Under the pieces are notes generated by a model. It saw nothing but the letters and a program-made list of their open reading frames with translations, searched no databases and was not told the origin of the DNA. 7,346 nt of DNA from Thermocrinis sp. (lineage in GTDB: Bacteria > Aquificota > Aquificia > Aquificales > Aquificaceae): NCBI GenBank assembly GCA_009903855.1, contig WYEK01000056.1, forward strand, positions 1 through 7,346. The letters are read 5' to 3'. Below, in pieces: positions 1 through 6,850 of the stretch. Position 1 is the stretch's first letter. The number at the start of each line of letters is the position of its first letter. The translations under genes were made by a program, and so were the position numbers.

Positions 1-2
1 AG

Positions 3-650
3 CTTTATCCAGAGGAGCCAGAGCTCTGTCAGAAGGTGTTGGAGTTTCTAAAGACAGGTGTGGGAGATCAAAGGGTAAAGGACATTGCTACCCGGCTGAG
101 GTTAACGCCCTTTGAAGGAGAGCAGAGCCCTTACAAGGTGGGCAGTGTGGATGTGATCCTTGAGAGGGATCAGGACGGTTGGCTGATAATTTTGATGGAT
201 GATTTTATAGACTTTGAGGTCCAAGAGGGAGAAAGGGAAGAGAAAGAGAGAGCCCTCTGGTGGAAAAAACTGCTGGACTTGAGGAGAAATCTTTTGCGAG
301 GATGCATAAACCTGATGGTAGAAAGGCAGGAGGACTTTCTGTTGGGGGTTGGTCCTCTTAAAGCTTTGGAGCTAACAGAAGTTGCACAAAAGCTTGGCGT
401 TAGCGTCTCCGTTATAAGCAGACTCGTGTCCAACAAATACGTTAAAACACCCACCGGGATCTATCCTCTTAGGTTATTCTTTCAAAGGAGGTCCAAGGGA
501 GGCTACAGCAGGGAGCAGGTCCTTAGGGCAATGAAGGAGATCCTTCAAAAACACGGTAAGCTCAGCGATGCCAAAATGGCGGAGCTTTTGAAGGAAAAGG
601 GCATAGAGCTTTCCCGTAGGACTGTATGCAAATACAGGAGAATGCTATGA
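3..650 (+). CDS. rpoN: RNA polymerase sigma-54 factor RpoN, C-terminal part (5' end outside window)
   Basis: Sigma-54 directs RNA polymerase to -24/-12 promoters and needs AAA+ activators to open them. The frame is open to the left edge; the GTG at 36 is an internal Val, since in-frame codons before it read LYPEEPELCQK, which fits the core-binding domain. Visible in order: the end of the core-binding region (LRLTP, then a stretch ending in VDVILERD), a segment MVERQEDFLLGVGPLKALEL leading into the helix-turn-helix (VAQKLGVSVSVISRLVSNKY, then VKTPTGIYPLRLFF), and the C-terminal RpoN box as SRRTVCKYR, the -24 recognition element. The usual box is ARRTVAKYR, so the central Ala is Cys here, and the protein ends only three residues after the box (RML). 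The stop overlaps the start of the peptidase gene (ATGA), so the two are probably translationally coupled. The N-terminal activator-interacting region is not in the window. Identity is very secure. Confidence 0.96.
   Translation, partial: LYPEEPELCQKVLEFLKTGVGDQRVKDIATRLRLTPFEGEQSPYKVGSVDVILERDQDGWLIILMDDFIDFEVQEGEREEKERALWWKKLLDLRRNLLRGCINLMVERQEDFLLGVGPLKALELTEVAQKLGVSVSVISRLVSNKYVKTPTGIYPLRLFFQRRSKGGYSREQVLRAMKEILQKHGKLSDAKMAELLKEKGIELSRRTVCKYRRML
636..641 (+). promoter_or_regulatory. Ribosome binding site that fixes the peptidase start at 647
   Basis: AGGAGA lies inside the last codons of rpoN, five bases before the ATG at 647-649. It supports this ATG over the in-frame ATG at 626, which has no comparable purine-rich site and would overlap rpoN by 25 bases. 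Confidence 0.7.
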
Positions 651-1714
651 GGGAAAGGAAGGTTATAGGGCTTCTTGAGGAAAAGGGTTTGGAAGGATTC
701 CTTTTTAGCTCTCAGGCAAACGTGCTTTACCTTTCTGGTTTTAGGTCCTCCAACGCCTACGTGCTTGCCACTAAGGAAGGCTTTTACCTTTTTACAGACG
801 CTCGGTATTACGAGAGGGCAAAGGGAACTTTGAGGGAGGGATGGCAGGTGGTTTTGGTAAAATCTTCCATGTATAGGACTATAAAGCAAACTATAAAAAA
901 GCTGGGAATAAAAAGGGTGGGTTACGAGGAGGACAGGGTAAGCTGTGCCTTTAGAAAATCTCTACGCTCAAGGGACGTCCAATGGGTGGGCTTTAGCAAC
1001 TTTCTTGGAAAACTGAGGGCTGTAAAAAGTCCTGAGGAAATAAAGATAATGAAAGAGGGGGTTTTAAAGGCTGACCAAATTTACAGGGAACTGCTTGAGT
1101 TTGTGAAGCCGGGGATGACGGAGCTGGATCTGAGAGGTTTTATAGTTAGAAGAACCTTTGAGATGGGTGCAATGGGCGAGAGCTTTCCTGCCATAGTTGC
1201 CTTTGCAGAGGGTTCTGCGGTTCCTCACTGGGAAACTTCCCAGAGAAGGATAGAACAAAAAGGACCTCTGTTGATAGATATGGGTATTCTATACAAGGAC
1301 TACTGCACGGATTTTACCAGAACTATCTACTTGGGAAAGGCAGACGATGAATTTAAAAAAGTTTATCAAGTGGTCAAGGATGCCCACCTCTTTGCCTTGG
1401 AGAAGGTAAAGGTGGGAACTCCCATAGGTGAAATAGACAGAACCGCAAGGGAGTACATAAAAAAGAAAGGCTTTGGCAAATACTTTACCCACAGCACAGG
1501 GCACGGTGTGGGTATAGAAATTCACGAACACCCAAGGCTCTATTACAAAGGAAAGGGGGCTGAGGAACCCGTAGAGGAGGGGATGATTTTTACCATTGAG
1601 CCGGGTATATACCTACCGGGCAAGTTTGGAGTGAGGCTTGAAAACATGGTGGCAGTTTTAAAGGGTGTGGGTGAGGTGCTCTCTGAGGTGTCCCTTGATT
1701 TAGTTGAGTTATAA
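647..1714 (+). CDS. pepQ: Xaa-Pro dipeptidase/aminopeptidase, M24B metallopeptidase family
   Basis: A cytoplasmic dinuclear-metal peptidase that cleaves peptide bonds preceding proline and so recycles proline peptides. With the start at 647 it has 355 residues, normal for the short bacterial PepQ/PepP-like enzymes. Residues 1-125 form the N-terminal creatinase/prolidase domain and about 130-350 the pita-bread catalytic domain. All five metal ligands are present: D211 (IDMG), D222 (TDFTR), H286 (GHGVGI), E318 (TIEPG) and E332 (RLEN). H194 (VPHW) and H293 (IHEHP) sit where substrate-binding histidines are expected. The gene overlaps rpoN by 4 bases (ATGA), with a Shine-Dalgarno inside rpoN, and ends 14 bases before tRNA-fMet. 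The active site is intact. Sequence alone does not separate dipeptidase (PepQ) from aminopeptidase P activity, so the symbol is tentative; the family is certain. Confidence 0.93.
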   Translation: MRERKVIGLLEEKGLEGFLFSSQANVLYLSGFRSSNAYVLATKEGFYLFTDARYYERAKGTLREGWQVVLVKSSMYRTIKQTIKKLGIKRVGYEEDRVSCAFRKSLRSRDVQWVGFSNFLGKLRAVKSPEEIKIMKEGVLKADQIYRELLEFVKPGMTELDLRGFIVRRTFEMGAMGESFPAIVAFAEGSAVPHWETSQRRIEQKGPLLIDMGILYKDYCTDFTRTIYLGKADDEFKKVYQVVKDAHLFALEKVKVGTPIGEIDRTAREYIKKKGFGKYFTHSTGHGVGIEIHEHPRLYYKGKGAEEPVEEGMIFTIEPGIYLPGKFGVRLENMVAVLKGVGEVLSEVSLDLVEL

Positions 1715-1715
1715 T
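1710..1715 (+). promoter_or_regulatory. Possible -10 box for tRNA-fMet, sharing bases with the peptidase stop codon
   Basis: A perfect TATAAT spans the last codon and TAA stop of the peptidase gene and ends 13 bases before the tRNA 5' end. Transcription from it would begin near 1722 and give a leader of about 7 bases. I see no good -35 hexamer at 16-18 bases (TTGATT at 1695 is too close) and no TG extension, so read-through from rpoN-pepQ is a real alternative. Confidence 0.35.
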
Positions 1716-1728
1716 TTTTATTTACATA

Positions 1729-2648
<920 letters not shown>

Positions 2649-2656
<8 letters not shown>

Positions 2657-3590
2657 TTAAAAAGATTTCCTGAAGTCTTTTTCTTGCTATGTCTGGTGCT
2701 CCAAGATGTTTTCTGAGTGTGTTTTCCAAAACCTTTATGGGTAATAAATTCTGCGGTGACCTTGGGTCCTGAAAGGGTGCACTGGCAAACATAGGCAGGA
2801 CTCCCGCAGTTAAGTCCGCAAGCTCCTTAACCCTTTCCTTTGGTAAATTGCCAGAGGCTTCCAGCCTTGCCAAGGTGCCAATTCCCTCTCCCTCTGCTAA
2901 TTTTACATACCAGGTGTATTTATCAAGCTTTGCCTGCTCCTCTATCTTTCTTTGGGAGTGTACCCTTATAAGTGGTGTGCGGTGGCCCTTTTTTAGGTTT
3001 TGAAGAAGGTGGGCATACTCTCTGCTTATAAAGAGCCTTTTTATGGTTTTTACGAAGCCCACGCAGGTGATATCCCTGTGCTCACTGGTCAAAGTACCAT
3101 CGCAAACCAACAGCTGAGGCTCTATCTTTTTCCAAACTTCCCTTGCAGTATTTACTTCCTCCCTTCTGAGTAGCCTTAATAACTCAAGGGACAGCTCTCT
3201 ATCCTCTAAAAGCTTTTTAACCTCATAGTCCAATCCGGAGAAAGAGGTTTCTTCTATATCGCCCTTTACCAGAAAGACCCTTCTGACCCTCTGCATGCAG
3301 AAGGAATGCTCTATAAGGTTTATACTTTTTGGCTTGAGAATGATAGCGCCAGCAGACAGAGTGGCAAAGACTGCCTCATACGATGAGTTTTTTGACTCGT
3401 CCCACACATAAGCACTGTGGTCTATGCGCCTTATTCCATCCACAAAGGCTATGGTAAACTCTTCTGGCACATACCCTTTGTATACATCCGTTGGGTCTTC
3501 TTCAAAGCCAGCAAACTGTTCTGATTCTTCGTATTCCATATTTTCCATTTCGTTCATTTCCCACAGCTTTAAGCTTACTCTGTATCGCAT
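2649..3590 (-). CDS. nurA: NurA-domain 5'-3' nuclease
   Basis: NurA proteins are Mn-dependent nucleases that, usually with the HerA translocase, resect DNA ends for recombination. The 313-residue product shows the family's dispersed acidic sites: FVDGIRRID with D51, LLVCDGTL with D164 followed by GFVKTIKRLF (K181), then YVKLAEGEGIGTLARLE around 228-243 and a C-terminal QDPRSPQNLLPIKVLE (274-289; D275), typical of the NurA fold. The ATG at 3588-3590 has AAAAGG eight bases upstream. However, the frame stays open 25 and more codons upstream with protein-like sequence and a stronger AGGAGG at 3673-3678 that has no start codon, so the true N-terminus may be longer (see 3591-3665). No herA lies in the window. 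The stop overlaps the permease ATG. A divergent, partner-independent or recruited nuclease is possible; I am fairly sure of the domain, less so of the role. Confidence 0.82.
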
Positions 3591-3665
3591 CCTTCCATCC
3601 TTTTCTCTAAAAATTCCTTTGAGACCCTTTGCGTTCTCCTTCCCCTCTTCATAGAGAACCTTAGC
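3591..3665 (-). other. In-frame open extension upstream of the nurA ATG
   Basis: Twenty-five sense codons precede the nurA ATG in the same frame, encoding a charged, helix-like segment that includes VLYEEGKENAKGLKGIF. Codon choice (AAG, GAG, AGA, ATT) matches the neighbouring genes. No ATG, GTG or TTG occurs in it; ATT at 3606-3608 is the only rare-start candidate. It could be the real NurA N-terminus with a lost or misread start codon, or a translated-looking leader. Confidence 0.35.
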
Positions 3666-3779
3666 CTGTACGCCTCCTATAAAAGTTTATCAACATCCTT
3701 TGGAGTTCTATGCTATCTACCGCTACCGCCCCAAAATTCTTTTGTCCTTCAAGTCTATAAAGGCTGGAAACAAAGGCAT
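3661..3779 (-). other. TGATG-coupled mini-ORF with a possible -1 frame continuation (small gene or gene remnant)
   Basis: The hemG stop overlaps an ATG at 3777-3779 (TGATG). It opens an 18-codon frame, MPLFPAFIDLKDKRILGR, with TAG at 3723-3725. The pattern P-x-F-[hydrophobic]-D-L-K-x-[KR]-x-[hydrophobic]-L is how precorrin-2 dehydrogenases (siroheme synthase N-domains) begin, just before their GGG nucleotide-binding loop, but the loop is absent here. The overlapping -1 frame is open from 3804 to TAA at 3661-3663 and reads AVAVDSIELQRMLINFYRRR in its second half, with genome-like codons but no early start codon. A TTTGGGG heptamer (3729-3735) sits where a -1 shift would join the two into a 39-residue product. 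It may be a decayed gene, an assembly error, a frameshifted small protein or chance; I cannot assign a function. Confidence 0.25.
3673..3678 (-). promoter_or_regulatory. Orphan Shine-Dalgarno (AGGAGG) upstream of nurA
   Basis: A full anti-16S match on the minus strand, as strong as those used by thiG and the CsgG-like gene. No ATG, GTG or TTG lies within 3-13 bases downstream in any frame. At the ideal spacing of seven bases the nurA-frame codon is GCT at 3663-3665. It overlaps the end of an open frame that stops at 3661. Confidence 0.45.
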
Positions 3780-5065
3780 CAGAGAAACTCCAAAACCCTG
3801 TTTGCTACTTCTTCTGAATTTCTGATGCAGTCCGCCACAGAAACACCCCTCAGATAGTTTCCCGTTAAAAAGAGGCCCGGGTGTTCCTTTTCCAAGGTCT
3901 CCGCCAATTCGTAAAATTTGCCGTAGCCCAAATTATACTGTGGGATGGCTTTTTTCCACTTGGTGATCTTCAAAATGTTTACATCTACACCCAAAATTTC
4001 CTTAAGTTCCTTCTCCACGGTAGCGCTTATTAGCTCATCGTCCTCTTCTACCACCTGTGGGTCCGTGGCACCGCCCAAGTAGATGGTTAAGAGGTTTCCC
4101 TTTCTTCCTTCAAAGATGTTAGAGGAAAAAAGCACGCCAAGGATCCTTTTGCCCTCCTTCCTTGGCACCAAAAAGCCAAAGCCGGGTGGGATAGAGTCCT
4201 TTGCGTATGCATGAACAACAACCACCGGTGCGTAGTATATGCTGTCAAACTCCTGGGCTGCGCTCCAAGAGAGTTCCCTCAGTAAATATCCTGCGGAGGT
4301 TGCCGGTGCAGAAATCACCACCGCCCTCGCAGAGAACTTACCCTTTCTACTATCTATCACAAAATGATCATCCTTTCTTCTGATCTTTAGCACCACGTTC
4401 TCCACATCCACATCCAAAGCCTTGGCTAAATGGGAGGGTAAGGTGTGGTTTCCACCCCCAAAGGATATGAGCCTCCCCCCCGGACCAAGGGCTTTTAGCT
4501 CTATTGCACCCTTTATAAGACTACCAAACCTTTGCTCCAGTTCATAGACCCTTCTGACCGCATACTTCACCGACAGCCTATTAACATCCCCCGCATACAC
4601 ACCGCTGACAAAGGGCTCCACGATGTAGTCAAGGAACTCCTGCCCAAGGCGTCTTTTAACAAACTCTGCGATGCTCTCTTCCTTCTTTATAGACTTGGAA
4701 ACAAAGGGTTCCTTTAGAACTCTAAGCTTTGCACTCAAGGAGAGTAGGGGAGAGGTGAAAAAGCTCAAGGGAGACATGGGCAAGGGCACAAGCTTGCCCT
4801 TTTTGTAGATGTATCTTATTTTAGCCTCTTCCCTTGCATACAAGGGCTTTATGCCCGCCAAGGAGAGGAATTCTTCCACCTTTTTGTCCGCCAAAATGGT
4901 CTGAGGTCCCAACTCGCACAAAAATCCCTCTATTTCCTCCGTTTGTATGTTTCCACCGACCTTTTCTTCCTTTTCAAAGACCTTTACATTAACCCCGGCC
5001 TTTTGGAGGCGTAAGGCTACCGAAAGCCCCGATATACCCGCCCCCACCACCGCCACATCAATCAT
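3779..5065 (-). CDS. hemG: Protoporphyrinogen oxidase, FAD-dependent HemY type
   Basis: Catalyses the six-electron oxidation of protoporphyrinogen IX to protoporphyrin IX, the penultimate step of heme synthesis, as a peripheral membrane flavoenzyme. The 428-residue product opens with the FAD dinucleotide fold VVGAGISGLS (G8, G10, G13) and an acidic strand end at E31, followed by KVGGNIQT, the post-fold flavin motif. The C-terminal FAD-contact segment is present as LTGNYLRGVSVADCI (400-414). Length is slightly short for the family (about 450-470) but no motif is missing. The ATG overlaps the thiG stop (ATGA) without a strong Shine-Dalgarno, which suggests translational coupling to thiG. HemY-type enzymes are often oxygen-linked, and homologues in the coproporphyrin-dependent pathway (CgoX) act one step earlier; the Gram-negative setting favours the classical reaction. 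No other heme gene is nearby. Confidence 0.92.
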   Translation of the reverse strand: MIDVAVVGAGISGLSVALRLQKAGVNVKVFEKEEKVGGNIQTEEIEGFLCELGPQTILADKKVEEFLSLAGIKPLYAREEAKIRYIYKKGKLVPLPMSPLSFFTSPLLSLSAKLRVLKEPFVSKSIKKEESIAEFVKRRLGQEFLDYIVEPFVSGVYAGDVNRLSVKYAVRRVYELEQRFGSLIKGAIELKALGPGGRLISFGGGNHTLPSHLAKALDVDVENVVLKIRRKDDHFVIDSRKGKFSARAVVISAPATSAGYLLRELSWSAAQEFDSIYYAPVVVVHAYAKDSIPPGFGFLVPRKEGKRILGVLFSSNIFEGRKGNLLTIYLGGATDPQVVEEDDELISATVEKELKEILGVDVNILKITKWKKAIPQYNLGYGKFYELAETLEKEHPGLFLTGNYLRGVSVADCIRNSEEVANRVLEFL

Positions 5066-5865
5066 GACTTGTATGGAACACCCTTCAAAGGTGAAGAGGG
5101 CACCGCGTAGGTTCTCTTGGGCATCCTACCCGCCAGGTAAGATAGCCTGCCCGCTATGACCGCATACTTCATGGCTACTGCCATCTTTATTGGGTCCTTA
5201 GCCTCTGCCAGGGCGGTGTTCGTCAAAACCGCATCCGCTCCCAGTTCCATGATTGGCGGAATGTCTGCGGCGCTACCTATACCCGCATCAACTATAACGG
5301 GCACAGAAACTGCCTCTTTTATGAACATTATGTTGTAAGGGTTTTGAAGCCCGAGCCCAGAGCCTATGGGCGCTGCCAAGGGCATCACCGCCGCACAGCC
5401 CACATCTTCAAACTTTTTGGCGTAGACAGGGTCATCAAAAATGTAAGGAAGTACCACAAAGCCCTCCTTTACTAAAAACTTTGCCGCCTTTAAGGTCTCT
5501 TCCATGTCTGGCAAGAGTGTCTTTTGGTCTCCGATCACCTCCAGCTTAACCCAGTTTATGCCCGTAGCCTCCCTTGCTAACATAGCAGTTTTTATAGCTT
5601 CCTCTGCAGTATAACAGCCGGCGGTGTTGGGAAGGATCAAATATTTTTTGGGGTCTATGTAATCCAAAAGGTTTTCTTTGTTTGGGTCTGTAATATTGAC
5701 CCTCCGGACCGCCACGGTAATTATCTCCGCTCCACTCGCCTCCAAAACCTCCTTGGTTTCCTGGAAGCTCTTGAACTTACCCGAGCCTATGATCAGCCGA
5801 GACCTAAAGCGCCTGCCCGCAATCTCAAAAACATCATCTTCAAGAAGCTTTTCCCAGTCTAACAT
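5062..5865 (-). CDS. thiG: Thiazole synthase ThiG
   Basis: A cytoplasmic TIM-barrel enzyme that condenses 1-deoxy-D-xylulose 5-phosphate, dehydroglycine and ThiS thiocarboxylate sulfur into the thiazole phosphate of thiamine. The 267-residue chain is full length. It shows FEIAGRRFRSRLIIGSGKF near the N-terminus (13-31), the segment VRRVNITD (53-60), the Schiff-base lysine K107 in WVKLEVIGD, the acid D193 in VIVDAGIGSAADIP that lines the phosphate end of the barrel, and LGADAVLTNTALAEAKDP (208-225). The ATG is preceded at 8 bases by AGGAGG (5874-5879). It is the first gene of the minus-strand block and overlaps hemG by four bases. ThiS, ThiF and ThiO/ThiH are not in the window and must be encoded elsewhere. 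I see no TPP riboswitch in the 118 bases upstream. Confidence 0.97.
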   Translation of the reverse strand: MLDWEKLLEDDVFEIAGRRFRSRLIIGSGKFKSFQETKEVLEASGAEIITVAVRRVNITDPNKENLLDYIDPKKYLILPNTAGCYTAEEAIKTAMLAREATGINWVKLEVIGDQKTLLPDMEETLKAAKFLVKEGFVVLPYIFDDPVYAKKFEDVGCAAVMPLAAPIGSGLGLQNPYNIMFIKEAVSVPVIVDAGIGSAADIPPIMELGADAVLTNTALAEAKDPIKMAVAMKYAVIAGRLSYLAGRMPKRTYAVPSSPLKGVPYKS

Positions 5866-5873
5866 CTTCGTAA

Positions 5874-5879
5874 CCTCCT
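5874..5879 (-). promoter_or_regulatory. thiG: Strong ribosome binding site of thiG
   Basis: AGGAGG with eight bases to the ATG at 5863-5865, which confirms this start. Confidence 0.75.
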
Positions 5880-5909
5880 ATCTTATAAAGATATAAAGAT
5901 AGTCTCAAA
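5879..5909 (-). promoter_or_regulatory. AT-rich repeat, possible thiG promoter region
   Basis: On the minus strand the segment holds a tandem eight-base repeat (ATCTTTAT twice, 5885-5900) and a short palindrome TATCTT-TAT-AAGATA (5879-5893). TTGAGA followed after 17 bases by TAAGAT resembles -35/-10 boxes, but initiation there would fall on the ribosome binding site. An alternative -10 is TATATC a few bases upstream, without a matching -35. A promoter is expected here because the CsgG-like gene upstream ends with a possible terminator; the exact boxes are uncertain. Confidence 0.3.
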
Positions 5910-5938
5910 AGGAAAGGGATTGAAAAGACAAGATCCCT
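5905..5938 (-). terminator. Weak possible terminator of the CsgG-like gene
   Basis: On the minus strand AGGGAT (5933-5938) and ATCCCT (5915-5920) form a six-base-pair stem with a 12-base loop, followed by the pyrimidine-rich TTCCTTTTGA. It lies 46 bases after the CsgG-like stop. The stem is short and the T-tract is broken, so it is weak at best. Confidence 0.3.
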
Positions 5939-5983
5939 CCCCTGATAGCTCGCTTTAAACTTAAATCAAGAGGTTCAGAACTA

Positions 5984-6778
5984 TTATTCCTGATTTTTCT
6001 CTTCCTTCTCTTCTTTTTTCTCTGGTGGCTTTGGTCTTTCCACTATTTTGTCTTTGGCAAGGGCCTCCGCTAAAGCATTCGCCACCTGAACCACCACATC
6101 CCTTGCTACCATATCAAGGGAAAGGTTTTTGCTTATACTCCAACCAGCTCCGCCAAAGCCTCCACCACCAGCACCCGCACCAAACAGGCTCCAAGAGGTC
6201 TTCTCCGAGTTTGCAGAAAAAGACTTAGAATAGGCTACCTCTAACGTCTCAGGCTTTATCACATTCACATCCACCGCCAGCTCCGCCTTGTCCTTTTTAA
6301 TGCTTATGGCACCCAAAAGTGGGAAAACACCACCACCGAGAGGTCCGCCACTCCTTTCAAGCTCCAAAGCGGTTATAGAACCGCTTATCATGTAATCCAC
6401 TTTGGGAGGTTGAACCTTTTGTCCAGTAACCTCAAGGAGTTTTTTCATCTTCTCGTATTGTTCCAAATCCACTATCTTAAAGCAATTGGTGGCCTTTAGG
6501 GCATTTGTCAGCATGGTAGATACTCCCTTCCCTAACCCTTGCACTCCGCTTCCTGTGGTAAGAACCTCAAATATGGGAAGAAGTTTGGGATTATTTGGCT
6601 GTTGGCAAGCAGATGCCTTGCAATCAAAGTCCATTACCATTACAGAATATGCTGGCTCAGAGCACTTCACAACTGGTATTTGCCTCTCCGTAGTCTTTGT
6701 TTCATTTGCATAAGAGATGGCACCCCCTAAACCAATCACACTTGTAATTAACCCTAAACCCAGGGCTTTTTTAAGCAC
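5984..6778 (-). CDS. CsgG/HfaB-like exported protein
   Basis: Start set at GTG 6776-6778, because AAAGGAGG lies 8 bases upstream; the in-frame GTG at 6787 overlaps that site. The 264-residue product starts with a Sec signal peptide (KK at 3-4, hydrophobic core to about 20, likely cleavage after SYA at 24). The mature part follows the CsgG pattern: VMVMDFD (47-52), GLGKGVSTMLTNAL (81-94), CFKIVDLEQYEKMKKLLE (99-116), DYMISGSITALEL (128-140), and a beta-rich domain with AELAVDVNVIKPETLEVAYS (165-184). CsgG itself is an outer-membrane lipoprotein pore for curli; HfaB anchors holdfast in Caulobacter. Here no lipobox Cys follows the signal, there are four cysteines (39, 53, 58, 99), a Gly-rich stretch (200-211) that could span the usual hairpin, and a charged tail rich in K, E and P. 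No csgE, csgF or curlin gene is nearby. Likely periplasmic or outer-membrane; function unknown. Confidence 0.78.
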   Translation of the reverse strand: MLKKALGLGLITSVIGLGGAISYANETKTTERQIPVVKCSEPAYSVMVMDFDCKASACQQPNNPKLLPIFEVLTTGSGVQGLGKGVSTMLTNALKATNCFKIVDLEQYEKMKKLLEVTGQKVQPPKVDYMISGSITALELERSGGPLGGGVFPLLGAISIKKDKAELAVDVNVIKPETLEVAYSKSFSANSEKTSWSLFGAGAGGGGFGGAGWSISKNLSLDMVARDVVVQVANALAEALAKDKIVERPKPPEKKEEKEEKNQE

Positions 6779-6786
6779 GATTGACA

Positions 6787-6792
6787 CCTCCT
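6787..6792 (-). promoter_or_regulatory. Ribosome binding site that decides the CsgG-like start
   Basis: AGGAGG on the minus strand, eight bases from GTG 6776-6778. The longer in-frame GTG at 6785-6787 shares a base with this site and cannot be served by it. Confidence 0.7.
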
Positions 6793-6814
6793 TTGGTTTT
6801 CTTTTGAGGAAGAC

Positions 6815-6823
6815 ATTATAACA
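6815..6823 (-). promoter_or_regulatory. Extended -10 promoter of the CsgG-like gene
   Basis: TGTTATAAT on the minus strand: a perfect TATAAT with the TGn extension that lets sigma-70-type promoters work without a good -35 (none is visible at 16-18 bases). Initiation about 7 bases downstream would give a leader of about 30 bases with the AGGAGG site. Confidence 0.55.
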
Positions 6824-6835
6824 TATCCTAAATGG

Positions 6836-6847
6836 TTTAATATATTA
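6836..6847 (+). promoter_or_regulatory. Possible hisD -10 region, very close to the start codon
   Basis: An AT-only run just before hisD contains TAATAT (6838-6843) and TATATT (6841-6846), 4-8 bases from the ATG. No clear -35 is seen at proper distance. If one of these is the -10, transcription begins at or beside the ATG, giving a leaderless mRNA. Confidence 0.28.
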
Positions 6848-6850
6848 CCC

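Noticed and set aside
626..646. Earlier in-frame ATG for the peptidase at 626
   Set aside because: It lies deep inside rpoN without a Shine-Dalgarno, while ATG 647 has AGGAGA at five bases and the typical ATGA coupling.
5866..5983. TPP riboswitch upstream of thiG
   Set aside because: A TGAGA string occurs on the minus strand, but the other conserved TPP-aptamer elements and their order are absent.
5984..6778. Calling the CsgG-like gene csgG and inferring curli secretion
   Set aside because: There is no lipobox Cys, no csgE, csgF or curlin nearby, and only pattern-level similarity.
6779..6787. Longer start GTG 6785-6787 for the CsgG-like gene
   Set aside because: The GTG shares a base with the AGGAGG site; the next GTG at 6776-6778 has ideal spacing and gives a normal signal peptide.
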